Assembly (NCBI GenBank): GCA_023228995.1
Contig: JALOAD010000006.1
Location: forward strand, 1 to 64,000
Length of the DNA: 64,000 bases
Source of the DNA: JALOAD01 sp023228995 [NCBI: Candidatus Muiribacterium halophilum]
GTDB lineage: Bacteria > Muiribacteriota > Muiribacteriia > Muiribacteriales
Reading direction: 5' to 3'
Shown here: in pieces, positions 34,347-42,323 of the stretch
How the letters are laid out: every line of letters begins with the position of its first letter
Numbering within the stretch: position 1 is the stretch's first letter
The notes under the pieces: generated by a model
Seen by the model: only the letters and a program-made list of their open reading frames with translations
Databases searched by the model: none
What the model was told of the DNA's origin: nothing
Made by a program: the position numbers and the translations under genes

Positions 34347-37300
34347 GTGAAAAGATCTGAATTTGCTCATTTAAATATCTATAGTACATATTCTATTGGG
34401 ACAAGTGTTCTTAAAATCGATGATATAGTTGAATATGCTAAAAAAAATAAATTTTTTTCTATTGCATTAACAGATAAAGATAATCTTTCAGGTTGTATAG
34501 ATTTTTATTATAAAGCATTGGAAAAAGGTTTAAAACCAATTATAGGATGCGATTTAACTTTTCAGGAAGGTTCACTTATACTTTTATGCAAAAACAATGC
34601 TGGTTTCAAAAATCTTATTTCTCTTGTATCTAAAAAAAATTCACCTGAAGGATTAAAACTTGCAGATTTATTTGAAAATCATGAAGGAATTATTGTATTA
34701 TCAGGCGGAAATAATTCTGTATTTTATAATGTTGTATATCAAGATAGACTTGATATTCTTGAAAATGAACTTATAAAATTTAGAAGAGAATTTGGTGAAG
34801 ATTTTTATATTCAACTTTCTTTTGAAAAACAAAAAAACATTGAAGGAATACTTCATTTACTTAAAGGCATTGGAGAAACATTAGGAATAGCTTCTGTACT
34901 AACATTTCCTGTCAAATATGCAACTCCCTCACATGTTAAAATATTGGATGCATTCAACTGTATATTAAATGCAAAAACTTATTATAGTGAAACTAATAGA
35001 GAAACAGCTGGTCAGGAATATTTTAAAGATATTGACGAAATTAAAAAAACAGGTTTTGAAAAAGCAATTGCTCAAACATTAGAACTTGCAAGAAAATGTA
35101 ATGTTCTTCTTGATAAAAAAATATTTCTTCCAAAATATAAATTACCTGAAGAATTCTCAACATCTTCTGAATATCTCTTATATTTATGTTCAAAAAATCT
35201 TGAAAAATTCTATAAAGAAGAACAAATTATTAAAGCTAGAGAAAGGCTTAATAAAGAACTTTCAATAATCAATTCAATGGGATTTGAGGATTATTTTTTA
35301 ATTGTATGGGATATTGTAAATTATGCAAAAAATCATGATATTACTATTGGTCCAGGGAGAGGTTCGGCAGTTTCAAGTATTGCTGCATATCTTCTTGAAA
35401 TAACTGAAATAGATCCTGTAAAACACGAGCTTATTTTTGAAAGATTTTTAAATTTAGAAAGAAAAGATCTTCCAGATATTGATATTGATGTATGTTCTGA
35501 AAAACGAGAAAAACTAATAACTTATGTGAGAAATAGATTTGGTAAAAAAAAAGTTGCTTCAATTATAAGTTTTGGTAAATTCAAAACTGCTTTATCAATT
35601 AGAGAATTAGGAAAAGTTCTTGAAGTATCTGATGAAAAAATATCAAAAGCTATGAATTCAGTTAATCGAAGAATGAGTATTGAGGATAATATTCAAAAAA
35701 ATTTGAATTTTTCAAAACTTGTAAAAACAGATAATGAAATTTATAAACTTGCGGTAGGAGCTCAGAATTTTGAGGGTTTAATAAGAAATGTTTCCCAACA
35801 TGCTGCTGGAATTGTTATTTTCCCGGAAAATCTTGATAAAAATATACCAGTAAATATAGATGCAGATAAGACTATTACTCAATGGGATAAAGATAGTCTT
35901 GAAAAGTTTGGTGCATTAAAAATAGATTTACTTTCACTAAAAACACTTTCAACAATTGATCATATAATGAAAAAAATTAGAGTGAAAAAACTTGTTGTTG
36001 ATTATGAGGATAGTGAAGTATATAAAATGATATCAGAAGGTAAAACTGCTGGAATATTTCAGCTTGAAACAGCAAATATGACGAGATTTGTAATGCTTCT
36101 AAAACCGCAGAATTTTGAAGAATTATGTCTTCTTTCAGCAGTTGTAAGACCAGGAGCAAGAGATAATTTTGATTTAATTTTAGAAAATCGTGAAAAAGGT
36201 GAAAATAATATAAAAAATAGAGTTCTAGCTGATATTTTAAAAACAACTTATGGAGTTATAATATATCAAGAACAGATAATGACAATAGCACAAAGAATAG
36301 CTTCTTTTAATCTTCAAAAGGCTGATGATTTTAGAAAAGCTATATCAAAAAAAGATTATCATCTTATGAAACAAATAAATGAAGATTTTGTTTCGGGAGC
36401 TTTAAAAAATAAATACGATAAAGAATTTGCTCAGGATATTTTTGATGATATTGTAAAATTTGCAGGTTATGGTTTTAATAAAGCTCATGCTGTAGCTTAC
36501 ACTGCAATTACATATAAATGTGCTTGGCTTAAACAAAAGCATCCAATTGTTTTTTTTACAAAATTGCTTAATTCAGAAATTGATAATCAAGAAAAAATAT
36601 ATAATGTAGTAAGAGAATTAAGAGAAACTGAGGTTAAAATACTTTCTCCTGATGTATTTAAAAGTAAAGCAAGATTTACTGGAAGTACAAAAGGTATAAG
36701 ATATGCTTTTTCTGCAATCAAAGGTATAGGATACACAAATGGAAGATTGGTTGAAGATTTTTTAAAAAAAACATCAAAGAATTTTAAAGATTACAATGAG
36801 TTTATTCTTAAATCACGAAATCATGCTATAAATTCAAATATAATAAAAGCACTTATATATTCAGGCGCTTGTGATAAATTTAAAAAAACAAGAAAATTCA
36901 TGATAGAAAATATTGAACAAGAATTTAATTATAATTCATTGTTTGAAGAAGAAAAAACAGATGAAAATAAAGAGTATTCAGAAATATTATTAAGAGAAAA
37001 AGAAAAAGAATTTCTTGGATTTACATTTACATGGTCTAATATTGATGATTTTGAAATTACAATTAGGCTGTTTTCTGAAATTTCATTAACAAAATTAAAA
37101 GAAACACAAATAGATAAAATCAGAGTTTCTGGTGTTATAAGCAAAAAAACTCAAGAAAAAGAAAATTATACAATTGAAATAGAAGATGGAAAAACTGATC
37201 TTTTTATTAAATGCCAAAAAGATGATTTTGAAAATATAAGAGAAAATGATGTTGTAGTATGTGATATAAAAAAAGTTGATAATGAATATTTTTGTCAAAA

Positions 37301-37556
37301 AATAAATCATGTTAAAGAACTCTTTGCAAATGAAAATCTCAAACTTGTATTAAAACTAGAAGAATCAGATAATATTGATTCTATGAAAGATGTATTTGAC
37401 ATGTATAATGGAAATCACGAAATAATTATTGTAATGGCGACAGAGCAGGGCAAAGTAATGCTTGAAACTTTACATAGAGTTAGAATTAATGAATCATTGC
37501 TTGAAGAGCTTGAAGAAATAGTTGGTGTAGAAAACATGGCATTAAGGTTAGAGTGA
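34347..37556 (+). CDS. dnaE: DNA polymerase III alpha subunit
   Basis: Replicative polymerase, 1,069 residues. PHP domain at 1-260, then palm and fingers with GPGRGSAVSS and the catalytic aspartates in LPDIDIDV and KIDLLSLKTL, then helix-hairpin-helix and an OB-like domain (IRVSGVISKKTQEK). The PHP metal-binding motif normally HLHVHSxYS reads HLNIYSTYS, and ITDHG reads LTDKD, so PHP nuclease activity is probably lost. It is about 90 residues shorter than E. coli DnaE. GTG start behind AGGA. Confidence 0.93.
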   Translation: MKRSEFAHLNIYSTYSIGTSVLKIDDIVEYAKKNKFFSIALTDKDNLSGCIDFYYKALEKGLKPIIGCDLTFQEGSLILLCKNNAGFKNLISLVSKKNSPEGLKLADLFENHEGIIVLSGGNNSVFYNVVYQDRLDILENELIKFRREFGEDFYIQLSFEKQKNIEGILHLLKGIGETLGIASVLTFPVKYATPSHVKILDAFNCILNAKTYYSETNRETAGQEYFKDIDEIKKTGFEKAIAQTLELARKCNVLLDKKIFLPKYKLPEEFSTSSEYLLYLCSKNLEKFYKEEQIIKARERLNKELSIINSMGFEDYFLIVWDIVNYAKNHDITIGPGRGSAVSSIAAYLLEITEIDPVKHELIFERFLNLERKDLPDIDIDVCSEKREKLITYVRNRFGKKKVASIISFGKFKTALSIRELGKVLEVSDEKISKAMNSVNRRMSIEDNIQKNLNFSKLVKTDNEIYKLAVGAQNFEGLIRNVSQHAAGIVIFPENLDKNIPVNIDADKTITQWDKDSLEKFGALKIDLLSLKTLSTIDHIMKKIRVKKLVVDYEDSEVYKMISEGKTAGIFQLETANMTRFVMLLKPQNFEELCLLSAVVRPGARDNFDLILENREKGENNIKNRVLADILKTTYGVIIYQEQIMTIAQRIASFNLQKADDFRKAISKKDYHLMKQINEDFVSGALKNKYDKEFAQDIFDDIVKFAGYGFNKAHAVAYTAITYKCAWLKQKHPIVFFTKLLNSEIDNQEKIYNVVRELRETEVKILSPDVFKSKARFTGSTKGIRYAFSAIKGIGYTNGRLVEDFLKKTSKNFKDYNEFILKSRNHAINSNIIKALIYSGACDKFKKTRKFMIENIEQEFNYNSLFEEEKTDENKEYSEILLREKEKEFLGFTFTWSNIDDFEITIRLFSEISLTKLKETQIDKIRVSGVISKKTQEKENYTIEIEDGKTDLFIKCQKDDFENIRENDVVVCDIKKVDNEYFCQKINHVKELFANENLKLVLKLEESDNIDSMKDVFDMYNGNHEIIIVMATEQGKVMLETLHRVRINESLLEELEEIVGVENMALRLE

Positions 37557-37848
37557 AAATATTAATATTATTTTTAAAAAAATTAAATCTTATAATTTTT
37601 TTCATTACACTTCAAAGGGAGACATAGAACCTAAACCAAAAATTTATAACGAGTTCTCGTAATTGTTACAAGATATATTTTTTTATCTTTTTAAGCAAAA
37701 ATCTAAAAACAGTAATTAAAAATCTTATAATATTTAAAATTGGTGAGGTTTGTCATCCCAGTAAAGCATCTGGGCCAAGATCTGTATTAAAAGCAGTATA
37801 TGAAAGGTATACGAGTATGTAAAGCGTATAAAAGCAATTATAATTTAA
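37557..37848. other. Convergent gap dnaE/ogt
   Basis: A weak AT-only stem AAGATA/TATCTT with following T at 37670-37692 might end dnaE transcripts. A degenerate GATCCCGG-type element (37752-37783) and a GCAGTATATGAAAGG/GTAAAGCGTATA repeat like that at 33150 follow. Nothing codes. Confidence 0.45.
37752..37783 (-). repeat. Degenerate GATCCCGG-type element
   Basis: GTCATCCCAGTAAAGCATCT then GGGCCAAGATCT keeps the frame of the family with about six changes, most of them in pairs that weaken the palindrome: an old copy. Confidence 0.65.
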
Positions 37849-38325
37849 TTATATCTTTGTTTTATTTGAGTTTTCAAGTTCAAGAAGAAAATCTTTATAA
37901 AAAACTCCTGGGGAATAGTATTTTTTAAGTGGATTTTTAGATAAAACTCTATGGCAAGGAATTACAATGGGAATAGGATTGATTTTCATAGCTTGTCCAA
38001 TAATTCTTGGGTTTTTAACATTGCAAATATTTCCAAGTTCAGAATAAGTCAGAGTTTTACCATATAATACTTTGTCTTTTAGTTTTTCGAGAATAAATTT
38101 TTTACTATCTGAAATATTAATTAATTTATATGGAAAATCAATATATTTTTTATTTCCTTCAATATAATTATTTAATTCATGTTCAAATTTTTGAATATTA
38201 CCGCTAATATAATTGAATTTTATAAAAGATTTAGCAAAATCTCCAGGAAATTCAAGGCTTATAAGATAATCATGTTCAAAACCTGCAAGAAAATCTCCAA
38301 GCTTTGTTTTACATAAAAATTTCAT
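37849..38325 (-). CDS. ogt: Methylated-DNA-protein-cysteine methyltransferase
   Basis: Repairs O6-methylguanine by moving the methyl to its own cysteine. The active site is IPCHRV, followed by a typical C-terminal FLLELE helix; the DNA-recognition helix region is YGKTLTYSELGNICNVKNPRIIGQAM. At 158 residues it is the short Ogt type without an Ada domain. GGAGATT precedes ATG. It runs convergent to dnaE. Confidence 0.93.
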   Translation of the reverse strand: MKFLCKTKLGDFLAGFEHDYLISLEFPGDFAKSFIKFNYISGNIQKFEHELNNYIEGNKKYIDFPYKLINISDSKKFILEKLKDKVLYGKTLTYSELGNICNVKNPRIIGQAMKINPIPIVIPCHRVLSKNPLKKYYSPGVFYKDFLLELENSNKTKI

Positions 38326-38359
38326 ATAATCTCCATTATTAATTTAATCTCTTTTAAAT

Positions 38360-38389
38360 ATTATAAAACAAATTGGTACAAAATGTAAA
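38360..38389 (-). promoter_or_regulatory. Promoter of ogt
   Basis: Minus strand: TTTACA (38389-38384), 18 bases, TATAAT (38365-38360), giving a leader of about 28 bases with GGAGAT before the ATG. Confidence 0.6.
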
Positions 38390-38395
38390 TCTAGC

Positions 38396-38414
38396 TTGTA
38401 ACAGTTTGTAACTG
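38396..38414. promoter_or_regulatory. Phased TTGTAAC repeats, possible operator
   Basis: TTGTAAC occurs at 38396 and 38406, one helical turn apart, and CAGTT-TGT-AACTG (38402-38414) forms an inverted repeat. It sits between ogt and the divergent lipoprotein gene, just upstream of the ogt -35 box. It could be a regulator site or chance. Confidence 0.3.
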
Positions 38415-38503
38415 GTTTTTTTTATTTTTTTAATTATAATTAATAAAATATTATATTTTTATTTTTAATTTAATTTTAATTATATAGTATTAAAGGGGGG
38501 AAA

Positions 38504-39847
38504 ATGAAAAAATTTTTAACAATCTTTACTTTTTTTTTATTTGTGTTTGTCTTTACTGGATGTAATGGACTCGACAAATATGTTGAAGACATGGATGTTC
38601 AGCCAGAAGAAATTGCTGAAAAACCATGGTCTCTATTGATATATGTTTCAGCAGATATTGAAAAGGATGATGCTAAGCTTCTTCTGGAAGAAGTTAAAGC
38701 TGTTCTAAAAGTTGGATCGTCAGCGAATATGCATATTATTGCTCAGGTAGATTTTGAAGGTAAAAAAGCTAAGGCTCAGAGGTATTATGTGTATAAAGAC
38801 AAGCTTGCCAAAAGAGGTGAATTTGAAAATATGAATATGGGTTCTCCAGCATCTCTTAAAGAATTTCTTGAATGGGGTTTAAGTTATAAATCCCATAAAA
38901 AAGCTCTTATGTTTATGGGTAAGGGTACTGGATGGATATCACTTGGAAACGGTCAAAATAAAAGATCATTTGCCTATTCAAACACCGAAGGAGACTCTAT
39001 TACACTTAAAGAAGCTAAAGATGTATTTAGTCAGGTTCTTGGAGATAATAAATTTGATGTTATAGCTTGGAATAGTGGTTTTATGAATCAGTTGGAAGTT
39101 GCTTATCAGTTCAGAAATTTTGCTAATTTTATGATTGCTGCTGAAACTGATATGCCGGGCATAGGATATGATTATTCATTATTTACCAAACCACTTATGA
39201 CAACAGATCTTGAACCACAGGATTTTGCACGCAGAGTATTTATTTCTGGTGGAGCAAAACATAAGTTTATGAAAAAAAGAGCAGAAGATATTCTTAAAAA
39301 GATAAAAAAGCATAAATATGATAACTGGGATGATAATGATCATTATGTTCCTGAAATCAAAGAAAGTGTTTGTAAGAAGATAGTTAATTCAAACTATCAG
39401 ATGTCTCTATTAGATTTAAGAAAAATCGATGATATGACAAAAAATATTAAGTCTCTTACAGGTGCATTGAAAGAATATAGCAAAAAATCACCTGAAAGTA
39501 TAAAATATGCAATCGATTTTGCAAAAAGACATTCTGCATGCTTTGCACCATTATTTAAAGAACTTGATGGAAAAAAAGAATATGTTGATGTAAATGATTT
39601 TCTTATGGAGCTTTATAACAGAATTGGAGATGATAATATTCTTCAGATAATTCAATATACAGTTGAGGATTTGTATAAAGTGGTGATTGATAAATATCAT
39701 CACGGGAAAGATGTCAAATTCTCAATGCTTTCAGTATATATGCCGTCAGATATGGAATTTTACAGAAATAATCTTGAATATAATTATAAAGAACTTGATT
39801 TTGTAAAATCATCTGATTGGAACGAATTGTTTGAATTAGCAAAATAA
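38504..39847 (+). CDS. Clostripain-like lipoprotein lacking catalytic residues
   Basis: Lipoprotein: MKKF, hydrophobic helix, lipobox FTGC with Cys20, so anchored in a membrane outside the cytoplasm. The body resembles peptidase family C11 (clostripain): WSLLIYVSAD, KKALMFMGKGTGW, FDVIAWNSGFMNQLEVAYQF. In active members these read DHGxGW and DxClMxxxEvAY; here the catalytic His is Lys140 and the Cys is Gly192, with the neighbouring Asp now Asn190. It is thus probably a non-enzymatic binding protein. AAAGGGGGG precedes ATG. The GX3-repeat gene begins 11 bases after its stop. Confidence 0.8.
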   Translation: MKKFLTIFTFFLFVFVFTGCNGLDKYVEDMDVQPEEIAEKPWSLLIYVSADIEKDDAKLLLEEVKAVLKVGSSANMHIIAQVDFEGKKAKAQRYYVYKDKLAKRGEFENMNMGSPASLKEFLEWGLSYKSHKKALMFMGKGTGWISLGNGQNKRSFAYSNTEGDSITLKEAKDVFSQVLGDNKFDVIAWNSGFMNQLEVAYQFRNFANFMIAAETDMPGIGYDYSLFTKPLMTTDLEPQDFARRVFISGGAKHKFMKKRAEDILKKIKKHKYDNWDDNDHYVPEIKESVCKKIVNSNYQMSLLDLRKIDDMTKNIKSLTGALKEYSKKSPESIKYAIDFAKRHSACFAPLFKELDGKKEYVDVNDFLMELYNRIGDDNILQIIQYTVEDLYKVVIDKYHHGKDVKFSMLSVYMPSDMEFYRNNLEYNYKELDFVKSSDWNELFELAK

Positions 39848-39858
39848 CGGAGGAGAAA

Positions 39859-41580
39859 ATGAAAAAATTAACTATAATATTTTTTGTTATGATATTTATT
39901 TTATCAGATATTTCTTATGCTGCTCAGGCTTCTGAATGGTATAAAAAAGGTTTTGAACAGGGAGTAAAAGAAGGAAGTACTCAGGCTAGAGTTGATGGTT
40001 TTACAAAAGGGAAATCTGAAGGTGAAAGTAAAGGAAGAAGTGAAGGGGATAATCAGGGATACCGAGAAGGAAAGCGTAGAGGGTTGGAACAGGGAAAAGA
40101 GGCTGGTATAGCTAAAGGTTTGCGAAATGGAAGAATTGATGGCGACAACGATGGTGAAAAAAGAGGAACACAGAATGGAAAGAAAAGATGTTATGATGAA
40201 GGTTTTTCTCATGGGAGAAATGAAGGATATAGTGATGGATATGAATCAGGTCTGATCTCAGATGGTTTTGATAAAGGTTATTCTGATGGAAAGGAAAAAG
40301 CTCATAATGTGGAATGGGAAAAAGGTTACAATGTAGCCTATAATAAATCCTATAGTGAACAGGAAAATTTAATTAGACAGAAAATTTTGTCTCAGAATGA
40401 CTTGAGTATTAGGATTTCAGATATGGCAGGAGTGTTTGAAATATCAGGTTTATCAAGAAACACTGCTGTTGAAGCTACAGATAATCAGAAAAATCAACAG
40501 GATTTTGATAAAGGTAAAAAAGATGGTTATAGAAAAGGTTATTCGGATAATTTTCAGAAATTCTATAAACAGGCTTATGATTTATCGTATAAGGAAAATT
40601 TTGAAAAAGCAAGGAAAATTGGATATGATAGAGGTTTTAGAGAAGGATTTGTATATGGTAAAGATGAAGGATATAGAAAAGGATATAGTCAGGGTTATGA
40701 TGAAGCATATAACATAAGTTATAATAAATTTTTCAGAAAAGAATATTCTTATGAAAGAGAAAGAGGTTATAGTCAGGGTTATGCAGAAGGTGAGGAAAAA
40801 GGGTACAGAGTAGCTTATGATCTTAGATATAGTCAAGGATATGATAAAGGATATCAAGAAGAATCTGCTATAGTATATCCTCAGGCATATCAGAAAGGTC
40901 TTAAGGAAGGAAAATCAAATTGTATTTCTTATTACAATGATAATGCTGTACCTGAAATGTTAAGAATAACTTTCCTTTCACCAGACGAAAATGGTTTTGA
41001 AGCAGGAAAAGATTTTGTTGTAGAATGTGTATTAGTCAATTTTGGAAAACAATTATTAGCAGATGCGATGATTAAATACTATACTTCTTCAGACTTAACA
41101 ATGATAAACACTGATATTGTTTCTATTGATGGTGAAAAAGCAGTTAAAATAAAAGAAAAAGTAGGTGCTATTGCAGAAAGTGCAGAGATGAACAGTACTT
41201 ATTATATAAATGCTAAATTAATGTACAAAGAGAAAATCTGGACTGAAAAACTGGTATCAATAAAAGTTCTGAATTTCTCTTCAGAAAATTATTTTACTCT
41301 GACAAAAGCAGCGGGATTTATTGAAGAGGGCATACAGAGACTTGATAAAGATATGGTTGCATATATTTTAAGACTTCAGAATATTAAAGAAGAAATAATC
41401 TCAATATGTGAATTAGAAAATCTTGATACTAACTATCAGGTTATAAAAAGGGCTGAGATTGTTGCGTCAAAACTTGAAAATTATTTCAGTGAAGCTCCAG
41501 CAAAAGTGAAATTTGCTTTAAAGTCTTCTCAGAGACTGCTTGAAAGAAACATAAATATAGTTCCAGATAATACATTATAA
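39859..41580 (+). CDS. Secreted GX3-repeat protein (deca-GX3-like)
   Basis: A signal peptide (1-21, ending SYAAQA) leads into glycine-every-fourth-residue repeats. From 31 to 131 glycine fills 24 of 26 register positions (Ala43 and Cys111 are the exceptions). A second block, 219-351, holds the same modulo-4 register with more Ala, Ser and aromatic residues (GYxxGYxxG). Such runs resemble the deca-GX3 motif of Yae1/Lto1 proteins, here exported. Residues 365-475 look like a beta-sandwich and the last 100 are helical. It is co-transcribed with the dead clostripain, so the two may act together. Function unknown. Confidence 0.75.
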   Translation: MKKLTIIFFVMIFILSDISYAAQASEWYKKGFEQGVKEGSTQARVDGFTKGKSEGESKGRSEGDNQGYREGKRRGLEQGKEAGIAKGLRNGRIDGDNDGEKRGTQNGKKRCYDEGFSHGRNEGYSDGYESGLISDGFDKGYSDGKEKAHNVEWEKGYNVAYNKSYSEQENLIRQKILSQNDLSIRISDMAGVFEISGLSRNTAVEATDNQKNQQDFDKGKKDGYRKGYSDNFQKFYKQAYDLSYKENFEKARKIGYDRGFREGFVYGKDEGYRKGYSQGYDEAYNISYNKFFRKEYSYERERGYSQGYAEGEEKGYRVAYDLRYSQGYDKGYQEESAIVYPQAYQKGLKEGKSNCISYYNDNAVPEMLRITFLSPDENGFEAGKDFVVECVLVNFGKQLLADAMIKYYTSSDLTMINTDIVSIDGEKAVKIKEKVGAIAESAEMNSTYYINAKLMYKEKIWTEKLVSIKVLNFSSENYFTLTKAAGFIEEGIQRLDKDMVAYILRLQNIKEEIISICELENLDTNYQVIKRAEIVASKLENYFSEAPAKVKFALKSSQRLLERNINIVPDNTL

Positions 41581-41620
41581 AAGAATAAAATCCACATGTT
41601 GTAGAAAAATTCAACAAAAA

Positions 41621-41644
41621 GGTCAGGTAAAACTGACCTTTTTT
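41621..41644 (+). terminator. Terminator after the GX3-repeat gene
   Basis: Stem GGTCAG/CTGACC with loop GTAAAA, flanked by AAAAA and TTTTTT. It ends the lipoprotein/GX3 operon 40 bases after the stop. Confidence 0.88.
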
Positions 41645-41657
41645 GGTATCTATATTT

Positions 41658-41686
41658 TTGGCATGTTTTTTGTATCTATATATTTA
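41658..41686 (+). promoter_or_regulatory. Promoter of hsp20 (sigma70-like or -24/-12-like)
   Basis: TTGGCA (41658-41663), 17 bases, TATTTA (41681-41686) reads as a sigma70 promoter. The same bases contain GG at 41660 and, ten bases on, GT at 41672, close to the GG-N10-GC of sigma54 promoters but with the -12 C missing. The sigma70 reading is safer. Confidence 0.45.
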
Positions 41687-41730
41687 GAAAAGAGTTTTAA
41701 AAATAAAACTAAAAAACTGGAGGTAAAATT

Positions 41731-42189
41731 ATGAAATTTGCAACTTGGAATCCAACTAAGGAATTTTATGACATGACAAACTTTGTTAGAGATATTCTTG
41801 ATGAAGGAGTAACAACTAGCAAAAGAGAATGGACTAGAACTAGAAAGTTTCCTGTTGATATTTTTGAAAAAGAAAATGAAATTTACCTTGAAGCAGAACT
41901 TCCAGGTATGGAAAAGCAAGATATTGATATTACTCTTGAAAATGGATATCTTACAATTAAAACAAATGTGCAAAAAAATAATGAAATTGAAGAAAACAAA
42001 AAAGAACTGGAAACAAGAAATTATCTTTTTAGAGAAAGACCTAATGTTAATTATTCAAGAACATTCGAAATAGGTGATGGAGTAAGTGAAGAAGGTATAA
42101 AAGCAGAATTTAAAAACGGAATACTTTCATTAACATTTCAAAAACCACAGATTAAAAAAGAAGAAGTTAAAAAAATACAGATTGATTAA
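41731..42189 (+). CDS. Small heat-shock protein Hsp20
   Basis: ATP-independent chaperone that holds unfolding proteins. The alpha-crystallin domain spans about residues 40-140 (FPVDIFEKENEIYLEAELPGMEKQDIDITLENGYLTIK ... YSRTFEIGDGV ... FKNGILSLTFQKP). The C-terminal oligomerisation I-x-I motif appears as IQI near the end. 152 residues, normal. GGAGG precedes ATG, and it has its own terminator, so it is a single-gene unit. Confidence 0.95.
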   Translation: MKFATWNPTKEFYDMTNFVRDILDEGVTTSKREWTRTRKFPVDIFEKENEIYLEAELPGMEKQDIDITLENGYLTIKTNVQKNNEIEENKKELETRNYLFRERPNVNYSRTFEIGDGVSEEGIKAEFKNGILSLTFQKPQIKKEEVKKIQID

Positions 42190-42228
42190 AGTAAAATAGC
42201 TTATTTAATTGATTTTTGTTACAAAAAA

Positions 42229-42260
42229 AGCTCTCTAATATATTTAGGGAGCTTTTTTTA
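42229..42260 (+). terminator. Terminator after hsp20
   Basis: Stem AGCTCTCT/AGGGAGCT (one G-U) with loop AATATATTT, an A-run before and seven T after. Confidence 0.9.
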
Positions 42261-42323
42261 TGCAAATTATTTTAATAAATGGTAAAATTATAATAGATTT
42301 TATTATAAGATTTTGGAGATTTA

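Noticed and set aside
38504-39847. Active clostripain protease
   Set aside because: The His and Cys of the dyad are replaced at the aligned motifs.
39904-40212. Minus-strand frame opposite the GX3-repeat gene
   Set aside because: The regular GGN codons leave the opposite frames open; the product is low-complexity.
40436-40717. Alternative plus-strand frame in the GX3-repeat gene
   Set aside because: Shadow of the repeat codons; the main frame has a signal peptide and ribosome site.
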